DNA of 64,000 nt from Streptomyces sp. 71268 (GCF_029392895.1 NZ_CP114200.1:4123001-4187000), one strand, 5' to 3'; numbered from the stretch's first letter, positions 1-8,666 are shown. Numbers and translations: made by a program. Notes: generated from the letters alone by a model not told the origin.

Positions 1-1107
1 CGCGACGACGACGGCGGCTTCGGCTACGACGAGCGCGGGGACCGGCACCGCGGCGAGAAGAAGAGCCACACCTCGACGATCCTGCTGGTCATCGCGGCGA
101 TCCTGGTGCTGGTGGGTGCGATCTTCATCGGCAAGGCGCTGTTCGGGGGCGACAAGAACGACGACATGGTCGACGTGCCCAACCTGGTCGGCAAGACGCT
201 CGCGGAGGCCCAGAAGACGGCCGAGAACGGCGACTTCAAGATCGAGGAGGGCGAGGCGAAGTTCTGCAAGCAGCCCAAGGGAACGGTCTGTGAGCAGACG
301 CCCGCCTTCAGCCCGGACGCCGAGGTCAAGCGGAACGGCACCGTCGAGTTGGTGATGTCGAAGGGGCTCGCGGTCACCAAGGTCGAGGTGCCCGACGTCA
401 CCGAGAAGCAGGTCGACAACGCCAAGAAGCTCCTGGAGGAGAAGGAGTTCACGGTCGTCGTCGAGCAGACCGAGTCCGACCAGGAGGCCGGCAAGGTCCT
501 GAGCCAGACCCCGGACGGCGGCACCAAGGTCCGCAAGGGCACCGAGGTCACGCTGACGGTGGCCAAGAAGAAGGAGCAGGTCACCGTCCTGGACGTGCTG
601 GGCAAGTCCGCCGACGAGGCCAAGCAGCTCCTGACGGGCCAGGGCCTCAAGGTCGAGACCCAGGAGCAGGAGAGCCCGGACAAGCCGGCCGGCACGGTCA
701 TCAGCCAGACCCCGACCGGCGGCACCCCGGTGGTGCCCGAGTCCGTGGTCACCCTCACCATCGCCAAGGCGCCCGAGGAGGGCGACGAGGGCGGTGACGA
801 AGGCGGCGACGGCGGCGACGAGAGCGAGGCCCCGGTCCAGGTGCCGGTGCTCACCCAGCAGAAGCTCGGCGACGCCCGCGCCACCCTGGAGGGCCTCGGC
901 CTGCGGGTCGGCGAGATCAGGGGCCCGCAGGACGACAACGCCATCGTGCTGCTCTCGCAGCCCGGCGCCGGCAGCCAGGTCCCGAAGGACACCGCGGTGA
1001 ACCTCACCACGATCAGCGGCGGCACGCCGGGCGGCGGGAACAACGGCGGCGAGCACGGCAACGGAGGCAACGGCGGCGACGGGGGCAACGGCGGCTGGTT
1101 CGGCTGA
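1..1107 (+). CDS. pknB: PASTA-domain Ser/Thr protein kinase, C-terminal part (5' truncated)
   Basis: The reading frame is open from base 1, so the kinase domain lies outside the window. What remains is a short charged cytosolic stretch, one membrane segment (about bases 85-140), then four PASTA repeats on the outer face, each beginning with a motif like VDVPNLVGK, VEVPDV, VTVLDVLGK or VQVPVL. An acidic Gly/Asp/Glu linker separates repeats 3 and 4, and the protein ends in a Gly/Asn-rich tail and TGA. PASTA kinases of the PknB type sense muropeptides or lipid II and phosphorylate cell-division and wall-synthesis proteins. Sortases, CrgA and a pabA-like gene downstream match the usual actinomycete pknB neighbourhood. 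Only the extracellular half is visible, so kinase activity is inferred from family and context. Confidence 0.88.
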   Translation, partial: RDDDGGFGYDERGDRHRGEKKSHTSTILLVIAAILVLVGAIFIGKALFGGDKNDDMVDVPNLVGKTLAEAQKTAENGDFKIEEGEAKFCKQPKGTVCEQTPAFSPDAEVKRNGTVELVMSKGLAVTKVEVPDVTEKQVDNAKKLLEEKEFTVVVEQTESDQEAGKVLSQTPDGGTKVRKGTEVTLTVAKKKEQVTVLDVLGKSADEAKQLLTGQGLKVETQEQESPDKPAGTVISQTPTGGTPVVPESVVTLTIAKAPEEGDEGGDEGGDGGDESEAPVQVPVLTQQKLGDARATLEGLGLRVGEIRGPQDDNAIVLLSQPGAGSQVPKDTAVNLTTISGGTPGGGNNGGEHGNGGNGGDGGNGGWFG

Positions 1108-1182
1108 CCCCCGGCCACCGCGCCGGACCCGGACCCCGCAACCGGCGGGACCACCCGGGCACCGGCCGCCACGGCCATTGAC

Positions 1183-1228
1183 GGACGGCCCGTCGTCCGC
1201 GCTCAGGAGCGCGGACGGCGGGCCGTCC
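1183..1228. terminator. Long hairpin terminator after the PASTA kinase gene
   Basis: Bases 1183-1202 pair with 1209-1228 in a 20-bp stem with one G-T pair and a 6-base loop. It lies 76 bases past the kinase stop. The next gene is convergent, so it may serve both strands. There is no clear T-run, as is usual for high-GC actinomycete hairpins. Confidence 0.75.
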
Positions 1229-1583
1229 GCCGTATGCCCCCCGGTGTGGCGGGCGTCGGGCGCGTACGGCCGGTAGTCGCGCGCGTCCGGCCCGGGTGCG
1301 GCGCGTACGGCCGGTCGGCGAACGCGGACGGCTGGAGGCCGGGTGCGGACGGCCGGCGGTTGGGAGCGCTCGCGGGCGCAGGCGCGCCGTGGCCGGCGCG
1401 GGGCGGGGTGAGGCGCGCCCGGGGCCGCCGGTGGGGCCGCGAGGCGCTGAGCGGGCGGCCTGGGGCGGCGCGTGGGCGCTCCGGGCGGCGCGTGGGGAAC
1501 GGGAGGTCGCGTGAGGGAGCGCGGCCTACGGCGGGGTGGGGTCCAGCGGGAGGGCGGAGGTCGCGGGGGCGGGGCCCGTGGGC
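1229..1583. other. GC-rich spacer without a supported gene
   Basis: About 355 bases between the hairpin and the 3' end of the convergent sortase gene. It is very G-rich on the plus strand, with repeated short blocks such as gcgtacggccgg and ggcggcgcgtgg. I see no convincing gene, tRNA or promoter. Confidence 0.5.
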
Positions 1584-2420
1584 TCAGCGCAGTTCCGCCG
1601 GCTCGGTGCGGTTCGCGTCCACCTTCTCGGTGCGCTCCAGTTCCGCCCACACGATGTAGCGGTGCCGGGAGGTGTAGACGGGGGTGCAGGTCGAGAGGGT
1701 GAGGTAGCGCCCGGGCTTCTTCTTGCCGGACTCCTTGGGGATCGGCGCGAGGACGTCCACGTTGTACTTGGAGGTCTCCGGGAGCTTCGCGTAGACGCGG
1801 TAGACGTACCAGACGTCGCGGGTCTCGAAGACCACGGCGTCGCCCTCGTCCAGCTTGTCGATGTTGTGGAACTTGGCGCCGTGGCCGTCGCGGTGCGCCG
1901 CCAGCGTGAAGTTGCCCTTCTTGTCCCACGGCATCGCGGACTTGACCGGCTTGGTGTAGTAGCCGGCGACGCCGTTGTTGAGGGTCTTGGTGGCGGTGCC
2001 CTTCTTGACGAGTATCTCGCCCTCCTTGAGACCGGGGGCGTGCAGGAAGCCGATGCCGTCCCCGGTGTCGAGGGCGCCCGGGCCCTTGGCCCAGTTCTCG
2101 CGCACCTTGTCGGACTGCTTCTTCGCCTCCCGGTCGGCGATCACGTTCGTCCACCACAGGGAGTAGACGACGAACAGGGCGAGCAGCACGCCCACCGTGA
2201 TCAGCAGTTCGCCGAAGACGCCGACGGCGGTCGCGATCCGGCTCCGGGCGCGACCGCCGCGCGGGGGTGCGGCGGCCGTGGCGCCCGGCCCGCCCGGCTG
2301 TTCGCCCCGGCCGTCCTCGTCGGTCCGTACCACCGCGTCGTACCTCGTTCCTGGTTCGCCACCGGGTGCCCTCGCACCACGGTCGAGTTGCCGCCGCCCC
2401 GGTCCGCCGGGTCCGCTCAC
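1584..2420 (-). CDS. Class E sortase (first of a pair)
   Basis: The 278-residue protein has a disordered Gly/Pro/Arg N-terminus, one membrane segment near residues 69-88 and a C-terminal sortase domain outside the membrane. The catalytic triad is visible: His176 in AAHRDGHG, Cys245 in TLSTCTPVY, and an Arg at 252 or 254. Class E sortases of high-GC Gram-positives cut LAxTG-type sorting signals and link proteins to peptidoglycan; in Streptomyces they anchor chaplins and other surface proteins. The GTG start overlaps the stop of the upstream sortase as GTGA, so the two are probably translationally coupled. The exact substrate cannot be read from the sequence. Confidence 0.9.
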   Translation of the reverse strand: MSGPGGPGRRQLDRGARAPGGEPGTRYDAVVRTDEDGRGEQPGGPGATAAAPPRGGRARSRIATAVGVFGELLITVGVLLALFVVYSLWWTNVIADREAKKQSDKVRENWAKGPGALDTGDGIGFLHAPGLKEGEILVKKGTATKTLNNGVAGYYTKPVKSAMPWDKKGNFTLAAHRDGHGAKFHNIDKLDEGDAVVFETRDVWYVYRVYAKLPETSKYNVDVLAPIPKESGKKKPGRYLTLSTCTPVYTSRHRYIVWAELERTEKVDANRTEPAELR

Positions 2421-3451
2421 TTCACCAGCGGGTCCGGTTTGCCCTGGGAGCGGGGGCGCTCCTCAACCATCTTGCCCCATACGATCATTCGATACTTACT
2501 GGTGAATTCCGGCGTGCACGTCGTCATCGTGAGATAGCGCCCCGGTCCGGTGAAGCCGGAACCGGGCGGTACGGGGCCGATGACCCCGATGTTGGACGGC
2601 GAGGTCTCCGGGAGGATGGCGGCCATCTCGTACGTGTAGTACGCGTCCTGGGTCTCCACGACGATCGGGTCGCCGGGCTGGAGCCGGTTGATGTAGCGGA
2701 AGGGTTCGCCGTGCGTGTTGCGGTGGCCGGCGACCGCGAAGTTGCCCCGCTTGTCCGACGGCATGGCGGTCCTGAGTTTTCCGGTGCCGTAGTGGCCGAC
2801 CATGCCTCGGTCGAGCACGTCCCGCTTGTCGATCCCCTCGGCCACCGGGACCACCACGTCGAGCTTGGGGATGTACATGATCGCGAACCCCTCGCCGGGC
2901 TCGAACTCCCCGGGCGCCCGCTTGTCGTCCTGCGCCCACTGCTTCTGTAACTTCTCGCGCTCTTCCCGCGCCTGCTGCTGCGCGATGATGTTCGTCCACC
3001 AGAGCTGGTACGCCACGAACAGCAGCATCAGCACCCCGATGGTGATGAACAGCTCGCCCAACCCCCGGCTGACCCTGGTGGCCACGCCGGGTCTGCGCGC
3101 CCGCTCGGCCTGGCGGGCCGCCAGCCGGGTCATGGGCGCCGCGGTCCCGGTCGCGGCGCCGGCGCTCGCGGCGGCCGGCGGCCCGGCGCGGGCGGCTCCG
3201 GGTGCGCGGCGGGCGGGGGCGCGACGGCCGGCGCGGCCAGCCGCCTTGCGGGCGGCCTTGCGCCGCGCGGCCCGGCCGCCGGGCGCGTCGCCGGTCGACG
3301 GTCGCGGCCGCTCGGGCGGGAGCGGCAGCTCCTCGCGGGGCGGCTGCGGCGCCACCTGGCGCAGGGCCATCGTCTCGGCGTCCACCAGCGGGGGCATGGG
3401 GCCGGGCCCCGGTGCGCCTCGGCGCACCATCCCCGGGACGCGCAGGCCCAC
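2417..3451 (-). CDS. Class E sortase (second of a pair)
   Basis: The 344-residue protein has a long Arg/Ala/Pro-rich N-terminus (to about residue 130), a membrane segment at about 133-152, and a sortase domain. Catalytic residues are His243 (VAGHRNTHG), Cys312 (TMTTCTPEF) and Arg321. It resembles its downstream neighbour closely through the domain and is probably a tandem duplicate. The GTG at 3451 is the most upstream GTG or ATG after the in-frame stop of the preceding pabA gene. A GAGGAG lies only three bases before it, which is close for a ribosome site, and the frame stays open as low-complexity sequence back to 3721, so the true start is uncertain. Confidence 0.85.
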   Translation of the reverse strand: MGLRVPGMVRRGAPGPGPMPPLVDAETMALRQVAPQPPREELPLPPERPRPSTGDAPGGRAARRKAARKAAGRAGRRAPARRAPGAARAGPPAAASAGAATGTAAPMTRLAARQAERARRPGVATRVSRGLGELFITIGVLMLLFVAYQLWWTNIIAQQQAREEREKLQKQWAQDDKRAPGEFEPGEGFAIMYIPKLDVVVPVAEGIDKRDVLDRGMVGHYGTGKLRTAMPSDKRGNFAVAGHRNTHGEPFRYINRLQPGDPIVVETQDAYYTYEMAAILPETSPSNIGVIGPVPPGSGFTGPGRYLTMTTCTPEFTSKYRMIVWGKMVEERPRSQGKPDPLVK

Positions 3452-3721
3452 CGTCTCCTCGTTGGACGGCCGATCGGCGGCGTGCCGCCCGCCGACCGGG
3501 GCCGCGGTGTCCCGGCGGGCCGGGGTGTCCAGGGCGCCGGTGTCCCGGGCCAGGCTGTCCGAAGCCGGGGGGCCCGAAGGCGGGGCGCCCGGGGCGGCGG
3601 TGTCGGTCGTTCGGGTGTCGGTCGCTCCGGCGCCGGTGGGCGCGGTCGCCCCGGCAGCGGCCGTGCTGGCGGGCGGGCCCGTGCGGGGGGGCGGGGGCTG
3701 CGCGTTCGGGGCGCAGTGCGG
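3452..3721 (-). other. Open in-frame low-complexity stretch upstream of the sortase
   Basis: On the minus strand the sortase frame continues without a stop from 3721 to 3452 and reads as a Pro/Ala/Thr/Asp-rich sequence with repeated TDT and APG elements. It contains only CTG as a possible start (3530-3532, 3551-3553). It is either an N-terminal extension of the sortase with a rare start or a non-coding remnant between pabA and the sortase. Confidence 0.4.
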
Positions 3722-4405
3722 TCACACCCCGGCCTTGCCGACCACCGGCGCCAGCCCCACCGCCCGCTCCACCGCGCCCGCGTCGCCGCACCTGGTCAGC
3801 CAGTTCGCCAACATGAGGTGCCCCCACTCGGTGAGCACCGACTCCGGGTGGAACTGCACGCCCTCGATGGGCAGTTCCCGGTGGCGCAGGCCCATCACGA
3901 TGCGGCCCGCGCCCGCGCCGCCGCCCGGTTCGCCCGAGGCGTGGTCCGGGCCGTCGGTCCAGGCGGTGGCCTCAAGCTCGGCGGGGAAGGTGCCGTTCTC
4001 GACGGAGAGCGAGTGGTAACGGGTCGCGGTGAAGGGGGACGGCAGCCCGCTGAAGACGCCGGCGCCGTCGTGAGTGACCGCGGAGGTCTTGCCGTGCAGC
4101 AGTTCGGGGGCGCGCCCGACGACACCGCCGTACGCGACGGCCATCGACTGCATGCCCAGGCACACGCCGAACACGGGCACGCCGGTCCGCGCGCAGTGTC
4201 GCACCATGTCCACGCAGACGCCCGCCTGCTCGGGCGTGCCGGGGCCGGGGGAGAGCAGCACCCCGTCGAAGCCGTCGTCGGCGTGCGCGGGCTCCACCTC
4301 GTCGTTGCGCAGCACCTCGCAGGTGGCGCCGAGTTGGTAGAGGTACTGGACGAGGTTGAAGACGAAGCTGTCGTAGTTGTCCACGACGAGAATGCGCGCG
4401 GTCAT
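3722..4405 (-). CDS. pabA: Glutamine amidotransferase, component II of aminodeoxychorismate/anthranilate synthase
   Basis: A class I glutamine amidotransferase of 227 residues from the ATG at 4405. The opening VVDNYDSFVFNL, the oxyanion region SPGPGTPEQAG, the nucleophile Cys in FGVCLGMQ and the His/Glu pair in QFHPESVLTEWG are all present. It would supply ammonia from glutamine to a chorismate-binding partner for folate (PabA) or tryptophan (TrpG). The partner is not in the window. A longer start at 4462 would overlap the upstream small gene and adds a sequence unlike the family, so I use 4405. It is in the same frame as the downstream sortase and separated from it by its own TGA. Confidence 0.9.
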   Translation of the reverse strand: MTARILVVDNYDSFVFNLVQYLYQLGATCEVLRNDEVEPAHADDGFDGVLLSPGPGTPEQAGVCVDMVRHCARTGVPVFGVCLGMQSMAVAYGGVVGRAPELLHGKTSAVTHDGAGVFSGLPSPFTATRYHSLSVENGTFPAELEATAWTDGPDHASGEPGGGAGAGRIVMGLRHRELPIEGVQFHPESVLTEWGHLMLANWLTRCGDAGAVERAVGLAPVVGKAGV

Positions 4406-4451
4406 CGGGTGCCTGCCGTTCCTGCCGTATCGGTTCCTGCCGTCGCCGCGG

Positions 4452-4610
4452 TCACTCATCAACCGTCACGTCGTTGAACGGCAGCAGCGGCTCCGCCCAC
4501 GGAAAGACGTACTGGAAGAGCACGTAGACGACGGCGAGCACGAGCAGCAGCGAAATCAGTGCCCGCACCCACGCGTTGCCCGGCAGGTGCCGCCAGATCC
4601 AGCCGTACAT
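4452..4610 (-). CDS. Small single-span membrane protein, 52 residues
   Basis: ATG at 4610 follows a purine-rich aggggcagc. The protein starts MYGWIWRHLPG, has one strongly hydrophobic segment (about residues 17-36, LISLLLVLAVVYVLF) and ends in an acidic DVTVDE. Small proteins of this kind sit upstream of pabA in other streptomycetes, to my recollection; no function is known to me. It lies 46 bases upstream of pabA and may be cotranscribed with it. A longer frame to 4757 is open but reads as Pro/Ser-rich sequence and lacks a good ribosome site. Confidence 0.7.
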   Translation of the reverse strand: MYGWIWRHLPGNAWVRALISLLLVLAVVYVLFQYVFPWAEPLLPFNDVTVDE

Positions 4611-4896
4611 GCTGCCCCTACTTGCCGTCGAGCCGATGGATGAGTCGCTTGCGGAACCAGGGTAAGGGGCGCGGTGGTGGGGCCGTGGGTCAGCCGGACA
4701 AGAGGTGGGAAACGCTCCGGACGGCGCGCGGGGGCCCGCCGGGGCGGGTCGGGGCACGGCCGGGGTCGTTCCGGGGCAGGCCGCTGTCGGGGGCGCCGGC
4801 GGTCTTCGGGGACCGGGCGCCGCGCGCGGGACCGGACGCGCCGGCGGCCTGGGGCACGCGGGGGGCGGGCCGCCCGGTGGGCGCGGGCGGGCGCCG

Positions 4897-5667
4897 CTAG
4901 TCGGCGGGGCGGGCGTGGTGGAGGTCGACCGTGCCGGAGTAGCCGGGCAGCGTCACCGAGTCGTGCTCGTCGACCTGCCAGCCGAGGCCGTACGCCTTCA
5001 CGTACTCCTGGTAGTTCTGGATCGCCGGGGAGTCCCGGAGCGCGTCGCGCAGCGCGGAGACCTCGCCCACGGCGGTGATCTTGTACGGCGGGGAGTAGAC
5101 GCGGCCCTGGAGGATCAGCGTGTTGCCGACGCAGCGCACGGCGCTGGTGGAGATCAGCCGCTGGTCCATGACCCTGATGCCCTCGGCGCCGCCCTGCCAC
5201 AGCGCGTTGACGACGGCCTGCAGGTCCTGCTGGTGGATGACCAGGTCGTTGGGTTGCGGGTCGGGCACGCCGGAGACCCTGGGGGTGGCGTTCGGCGGGG
5301 CGTCGGTGAGGGTGACCGTGACCGCGCTGCCGCGCAGCTTCTGGGTGCCGGCCGACTTCTCCAGCGCGCGCAGCCGCTCCTCGTCGGCGGCGCTGCGGTC
5401 GTCGTCCCGGTGCAGCAGCGCGTCCACGTCGGAACGCATCTTCGCGGTCTTCTCGTCCAGCGCGGCGTTCTTGTCGCTACGGGCCTGGATGAGGTCCGAC
5501 AGCCGCAGCATGGACTCGTCACTGCGGATGTTGGTGCCCTGGGCGGTGTTGAAGCTGATCCAGAAAATAAGCCCGGCGAGGGCGAAGATGGCGATCGTCA
5601 ACAACCGGATCGGGCGAAAAGCGAAGCGCCGAGGGGCCGGTCCAGGGGAGTCGGCTGAATTACTCAA
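4897..5667 (-). CDS. DUF881 family membrane-anchored protein
   Basis: The 256-residue protein has a short basic N-terminus, a signal-anchor at about residues 23-42 (LLTIAIFALAGLIFWISF), a coiled-coil-like region (about 50-105, rich in Asp/Glu/Arg/Leu) and a DUF881 domain ending in a typical QNYQEYVKAYGLGWQV segment. DUF881 proteins occur in actinobacteria and firmicutes (YlxW-like) next to division and envelope genes; their biochemical role is not settled. The neighbour crgA is divergent, 145 bases away, and supports a link with division or septation, which is inference. Start ATG at 5667. Confidence 0.85.
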   Translation of the reverse strand: MSNSADSPGPAPRRFAFRPIRLLTIAIFALAGLIFWISFNTAQGTNIRSDESMLRLSDLIQARSDKNAALDEKTAKMRSDVDALLHRDDDRSAADEERLRALEKSAGTQKLRGSAVTVTLTDAPPNATPRVSGVPDPQPNDLVIHQQDLQAVVNALWQGGAEGIRVMDQRLISTSAVRCVGNTLILQGRVYSPPYKITAVGEVSALRDALRDSPAIQNYQEYVKAYGLGWQVDEHDSVTLPGYSGTVDLHHARPAD

Positions 5668-5812
5668 CGTACCCTTATCTCTCTCGACGCCGCGGAAGCA
5701 CTACGCTAACGGACGCCCGGGAGAAAGGAAGTGCTCCCCGCTCACTGCTCCCGGCGCCCCGTCCCACTAGGTTTCCGCGCGGTCACGCAGCGCATCGACA
5801 GGAGAGTTCCTC
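5668..5812. promoter_or_regulatory. Divergent promoter region of the DUF881 gene and crgA
   Basis: This 145-base gap separates two divergently read genes, so promoters for both must lie here or nearby. An aggagag ribosome site precedes the crgA GTG. I cannot assign -35 and -10 boxes confidently. Confidence 0.4.
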
Positions 5813-6070
5813 GTGCCGAAGTCACGTATCCGCAAGAAGGACGACTTCACGCCGCCTTCGGCGAAGCAGGCGACGACCATAAACCTGAACAGCGGGCGGA
5901 GCTGGGTCGCGCCGCTCATGCTGGCCATGTTCCTGATCGGTCTGGCCTGGATCGTGGTCTTCTACGTGACCGACGGCACCCTGCCCATCGACCCGATCGG
6001 CAACTGGAACATCGTCGTCGGATTCGGCTTCATCGCGGCGGGGTTCGTCGTCTCGACGCAGTGGAAGTAG
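5813..6070 (+). CDS. crgA: Cell division protein CrgA
   Basis: The 85-residue product begins [12 protein letters not shown] and has two membrane segments, about residues 32-51 and 63-81, which is the complete usual length and layout of CrgA. In Streptomyces CrgA coordinates growth and division and influences FtsZ-ring formation in aerial hyphae; in mycobacteria it bridges FtsZ, FtsI and other divisome proteins. GTG start with aggagag eight bases upstream. Followed by a long convergent spacer, so probably monocistronic. Confidence 0.95.
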   Translation: MPKSRIRKKDDFTPPSAKQATTINLNSGRSWVAPLMLAMFLIGLAWIVVFYVTDGTLPIDPIGNWNIVVGFGFIAAGFVVSTQWK

Positions 6071-6223
6071 CCGCACGCCGCGTGACGCCGTGGCCCGGTT
6101 CGTCGCGTGCGCCGCACGCCGCGTGACGCCACTCGCTGCCTGACGCCCCCGCACGCCCGTAGCCGGAGCGCCGCCTGACGCCGTCCGCCGCCGGGGCGCC
6201 GGCGCCGCACGCCGCGTGACGCC
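6071..6223 (+). repeat. Three exact 19-bp repeats directly after crgA
   Basis: The sequence ccgcacgccgcgtgacgcc occurs at 6071-6089, 6112-6130 and 6205-6223. Shorter relatives containing gcctgacgcc lie at about 6137-6148 and 6172-6183. Each copy contains the inverted element gcacgccgcgtg. The first copy starts at the base after the crgA stop. Function unknown; they could act in the 3' UTR of crgA or bind a protein. Confidence 0.7.
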
Positions 6224-6502
6224 GCCCCGGGGCGCGGAACCGCTGGTCACGCGAGAGCGCCACCGCGCCTCGTGGCAGGGCGCGCCGGGGTGAGCGCGGC
6301 GGGCGTCGCTCGCCCGTGGGGGAGGCGCCGGCCGTTTCCCGTCGTCGCCAGCGGCGCTTACGGCGCGCGGGGTGGCGGACCCCGGGGCCCGTGTGGCAGG
6401 GTCGGTCGCCCCCGGCGCTCGCCGTGGACGCGGTACGGGCACGGTACGGGCGCCGTGCTCGGGCTCGGGCCGGACACGCGCTGAGACGAGCTCTGACCTG
6501 AG

Positions 6503-6691
6503 TTATCCACAGAGCGATCCACAGTGGGGAAAACTTACGACGATCTGTGGATAACCTGCGCGATGTTGACGCCGGTGTGACCGCCCACAACCCCGCTCAC
6601 TTCCCCCACACACCCCTCCTGCCTGCGGAAACGCCCCTCCGTACGCGTCTGGACAGACGTTCCCACAGGAGACGCGGCGCGCTGTGGACAA
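6503..6691. other. DnaA-box cluster in a convergent spacer, outside oriC
   Basis: TTATCCACA at 6503-6511 (plus), the same nonamer at 6546-6554 (minus), and TTGTCCACA at 6683-6691 (minus) are perfect DnaA boxes. A weaker CGATCCACA lies at 6515-6523. The first two face each other across 34 bases. They sit between the 3' ends of crgA and the rhomboid gene, about 29 kb from oriC, where no promoter is required. High-affinity DnaA clusters near but outside oriC (H69, H24, D78) have been described in S. coelicolor, with D78 limiting initiation; whether this equals one of them cannot be decided here. Confidence 0.65.
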
Positions 6692-6752
6692 CCGCCGTGG
6701 ACCAGCCACTAAGGGGTTTCCGCGCGCCCGCGCGTACCCGCCCGCGTAGGGC

Positions 6753-7649
6753 TCAGCCCGTGAGCTGCGCTGTGCGCAGCAGCACCGTGCCCAGGATGAC
6801 CAGGAACACCGCCACACAGGTCCCGGCCTGCACCAGGTCGCGGCGCTCGCGCGGGGCGTGCACCATGCCGTAGGCCACCGCGGTACCCACGATCAGGCCG
6901 CCGATGTGCGCCTGCCAGGCGATGTCGCTCCAGGCGAAGGTGAAGACCAGGTTGAGCGCCAGCAGGATGACGACCGGGCGCATGTCGTAGTTGAGCCGGC
7001 GCATCAGCACGGCCGTGGCGCCGAGCAGGCCGAAGATCGCGCCGGAGGCGCCGAGCGACGCCTGCGAGGCGTCGGCCAGCAGGTAGCTGAGCGCGCTGCC
7101 GCCGAGCGCGGACAGCAGGTAGAGCGCCAGGAAGCGGACCCGGCCCAGCGCCGCCTCCAGCGGGGCGCCGAGCCACCAGAGCGAGAGCATGTTGAAGGCG
7201 ATGTGGAGCGCCTCCTCGTGCAGGAACGTCGCGGTCAGCAGGCGGTACCACTCGCCCTCGGCGACGCCCTGGACCGGCGCGAAGCCGGAGTCGGACGGCG
7301 GCCACTCGCCGACCATCGCCCAGTCGTTGATCATCTGGTTGCCGTTGGACAGCACGACGACCCAGACCAGCACGTTGATCGCCAGCAGGATCTTGGTGAT
7401 CAACCGGGGGTCGCTCGTGAGCGAGCCGCCCGCGATCGTCCGGGGCGAGGTGCTCGCCGGCCGCCGCAGGCCGCTGCCGGACGCCCCGCCACCGCCGCTG
7501 GCGTGGGCCCCGCCCGCGCACTCCGGGCAGTGGAAGCCGACCGAGGCACTGACCATGCACTCGGGGCAGATCGGCCGGTCACAGCGGGTGCAACTGACCC
7601 CCGTCTCCCGCTCCGGGTGCCGGTAGCAGCAGACCGCCTGGTCCTCCAT
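6753..7649 (-). CDS. Rhomboid-family intramembrane serine protease with N-terminal zinc-ribbon-like segment
   Basis: The first 45 residues hold Cys and His pairs (CCYRHPERE, CTRCDRPICPEC, HCPEC) that look like a small metal-binding ribbon. A membrane core of about six spans follows from residue 86. The catalytic serine is Ser202 in GASGAIFG and the catalytic His is His248 in QAHIGG. Rhomboids cut membrane-spanning substrates within the bilayer. The substrate is unknown in Streptomyces. Length 298. It ends facing crgA and has its own upstream region of 226 bases, so it is probably transcribed alone. Confidence 0.92.
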   Translation of the reverse strand: MEDQAVCCYRHPERETGVSCTRCDRPICPECMVSASVGFHCPECAGGAHASGGGGASGSGLRRPASTSPRTIAGGSLTSDPRLITKILLAINVLVWVVVLSNGNQMINDWAMVGEWPPSDSGFAPVQGVAEGEWYRLLTATFLHEEALHIAFNMLSLWWLGAPLEAALGRVRFLALYLLSALGGSALSYLLADASQASLGASGAIFGLLGATAVLMRRLNYDMRPVVILLALNLVFTFAWSDIAWQAHIGGLIVGTAVAYGMVHAPRERRDLVQAGTCVAVFLVILGTVLLRTAQLTG

Positions 7650-7813
7650 GGTCTCCCCTTACCTCTCCCCCGGTGCCCGTGCGCCGGGCAGTGTACGACC
7701 GCCGCCCCACTCACCTGTGTGGTGTACGGATGGGCGGGGCGGGATGGTTCCTCGCCCCCGCGCCCGGTGTCGGTCGGCGCCCGGCCGGACGGGCGCGCGG
7801 TGGTACCGCCCAC

Positions 7814-7848
7814 GCCGCGCCGCCCCGGCGGGGCCGGGGCGGCGCGGC
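7814..7848. terminator. Hairpin terminator after the cyclophilin gene
   Basis: Bases 7814-7828 pair perfectly with 7834-7848 (15 bp, 5-base loop). It starts 28 bases past the stop of the minus-strand cyclophilin gene. Confidence 0.75.
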
Positions 7849-7875
7849 GGATGGTGCGGCGAAGTGACGCGGTGC

Positions 7876-8409
7876 TCAGCCCTCGCGGGTCTCGATCACC
7901 ACGGACTCGATGACCACGTCGTTGACCGGGCGGTCGGTGCGCGGGTTGGTCTCCGTGTTCGCGATGGCGTCCACGACCTTCTTGCTGGCGTCGCTGCTCA
8001 CCTCACCGAAGATGGTGTGCTTGCCGGTGAGCCACGTGGTGGGCGCGACCGTGATGAAGAACTGCGAGCCGTTGGTGCCCGGGCCGGCGTTCGCCATGGC
8101 CAGCAGGTACGGCTTGTTGAAGGACAGGTCGGGGTGGAACTCGTCCCCGAACTTGTACCCCGGACCGCCGGTGCCGTTACCCAGGGGGTCGCCGCCCTGG
8201 AGCATGAAGCCGCTGATCACCCGGTGAAAGACCGTGCCGTCGTACAGCTTCTTCGTGGACGCCTGGCCGGTCGTCGGGTCGATCCACTCGCGCGTTCCCT
8301 CGGCGAGCTCGACGAAGTTCTTGACCGTCTTGGGCGCGTGGTTCGGCAGCAACCGGACCTCGATGTCCCCATTGTTGGTCTTCAGGGTGGCGTAGAGCTG
8401 CTCAGCCAC
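7876..8409 (-). CDS. Cyclophilin-type peptidyl-prolyl cis-trans isomerase
   Basis: A 177-residue single-domain cyclophilin without a signal peptide, so cytosolic. Conserved active-site segments are present: FHRVISGFMLQGGDP, the ANAGPGTNGSQFFIT core and a Trp-containing TTWLTGKHTIFGEV. It accelerates proline isomerisation during protein folding and would be the target of cyclosporin-type ligands. GTG start at 8409 with GGAAGG about seven bases upstream. The usual neighbour of the rhomboid gene in Streptomyces. Confidence 0.93.
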   Translation of the reverse strand: MAEQLYATLKTNNGDIEVRLLPNHAPKTVKNFVELAEGTREWIDPTTGQASTKKLYDGTVFHRVISGFMLQGGDPLGNGTGGPGYKFGDEFHPDLSFNKPYLLAMANAGPGTNGSQFFITVAPTTWLTGKHTIFGEVSSDASKKVVDAIANTETNPRTDRPVNDVVIESVVIETREG

Positions 8410-8666
8410 GATCTACCTTCCATAGTTCTCACTGGACGTCTCCCGATCCTCGCATGGACGCCGGGGAGACGAGTAGCCGCCGGAAACAGCGCGCGGCGCC
8501 CCTTTCCGTAGCCTTGTACGCGCGAGGCCCCTATGACCCGGATGCCCGACCGCAGGTGCCCGGCGATCAACGAACAGGCATGATCTGCAAATGGGTGGAA
8601 AGGCGACCTAAGCGTCGAGGGGCGTCTGACGGACCCCGGATACGCCACCGAGGAGGAGGAAATTCC

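Noticed and set aside
2496..3827. A 443-residue minus-strand frame over the second sortase
   Set aside because: Composition is Arg/Gly/His-rich without domains and it overlaps the sortase in another frame.
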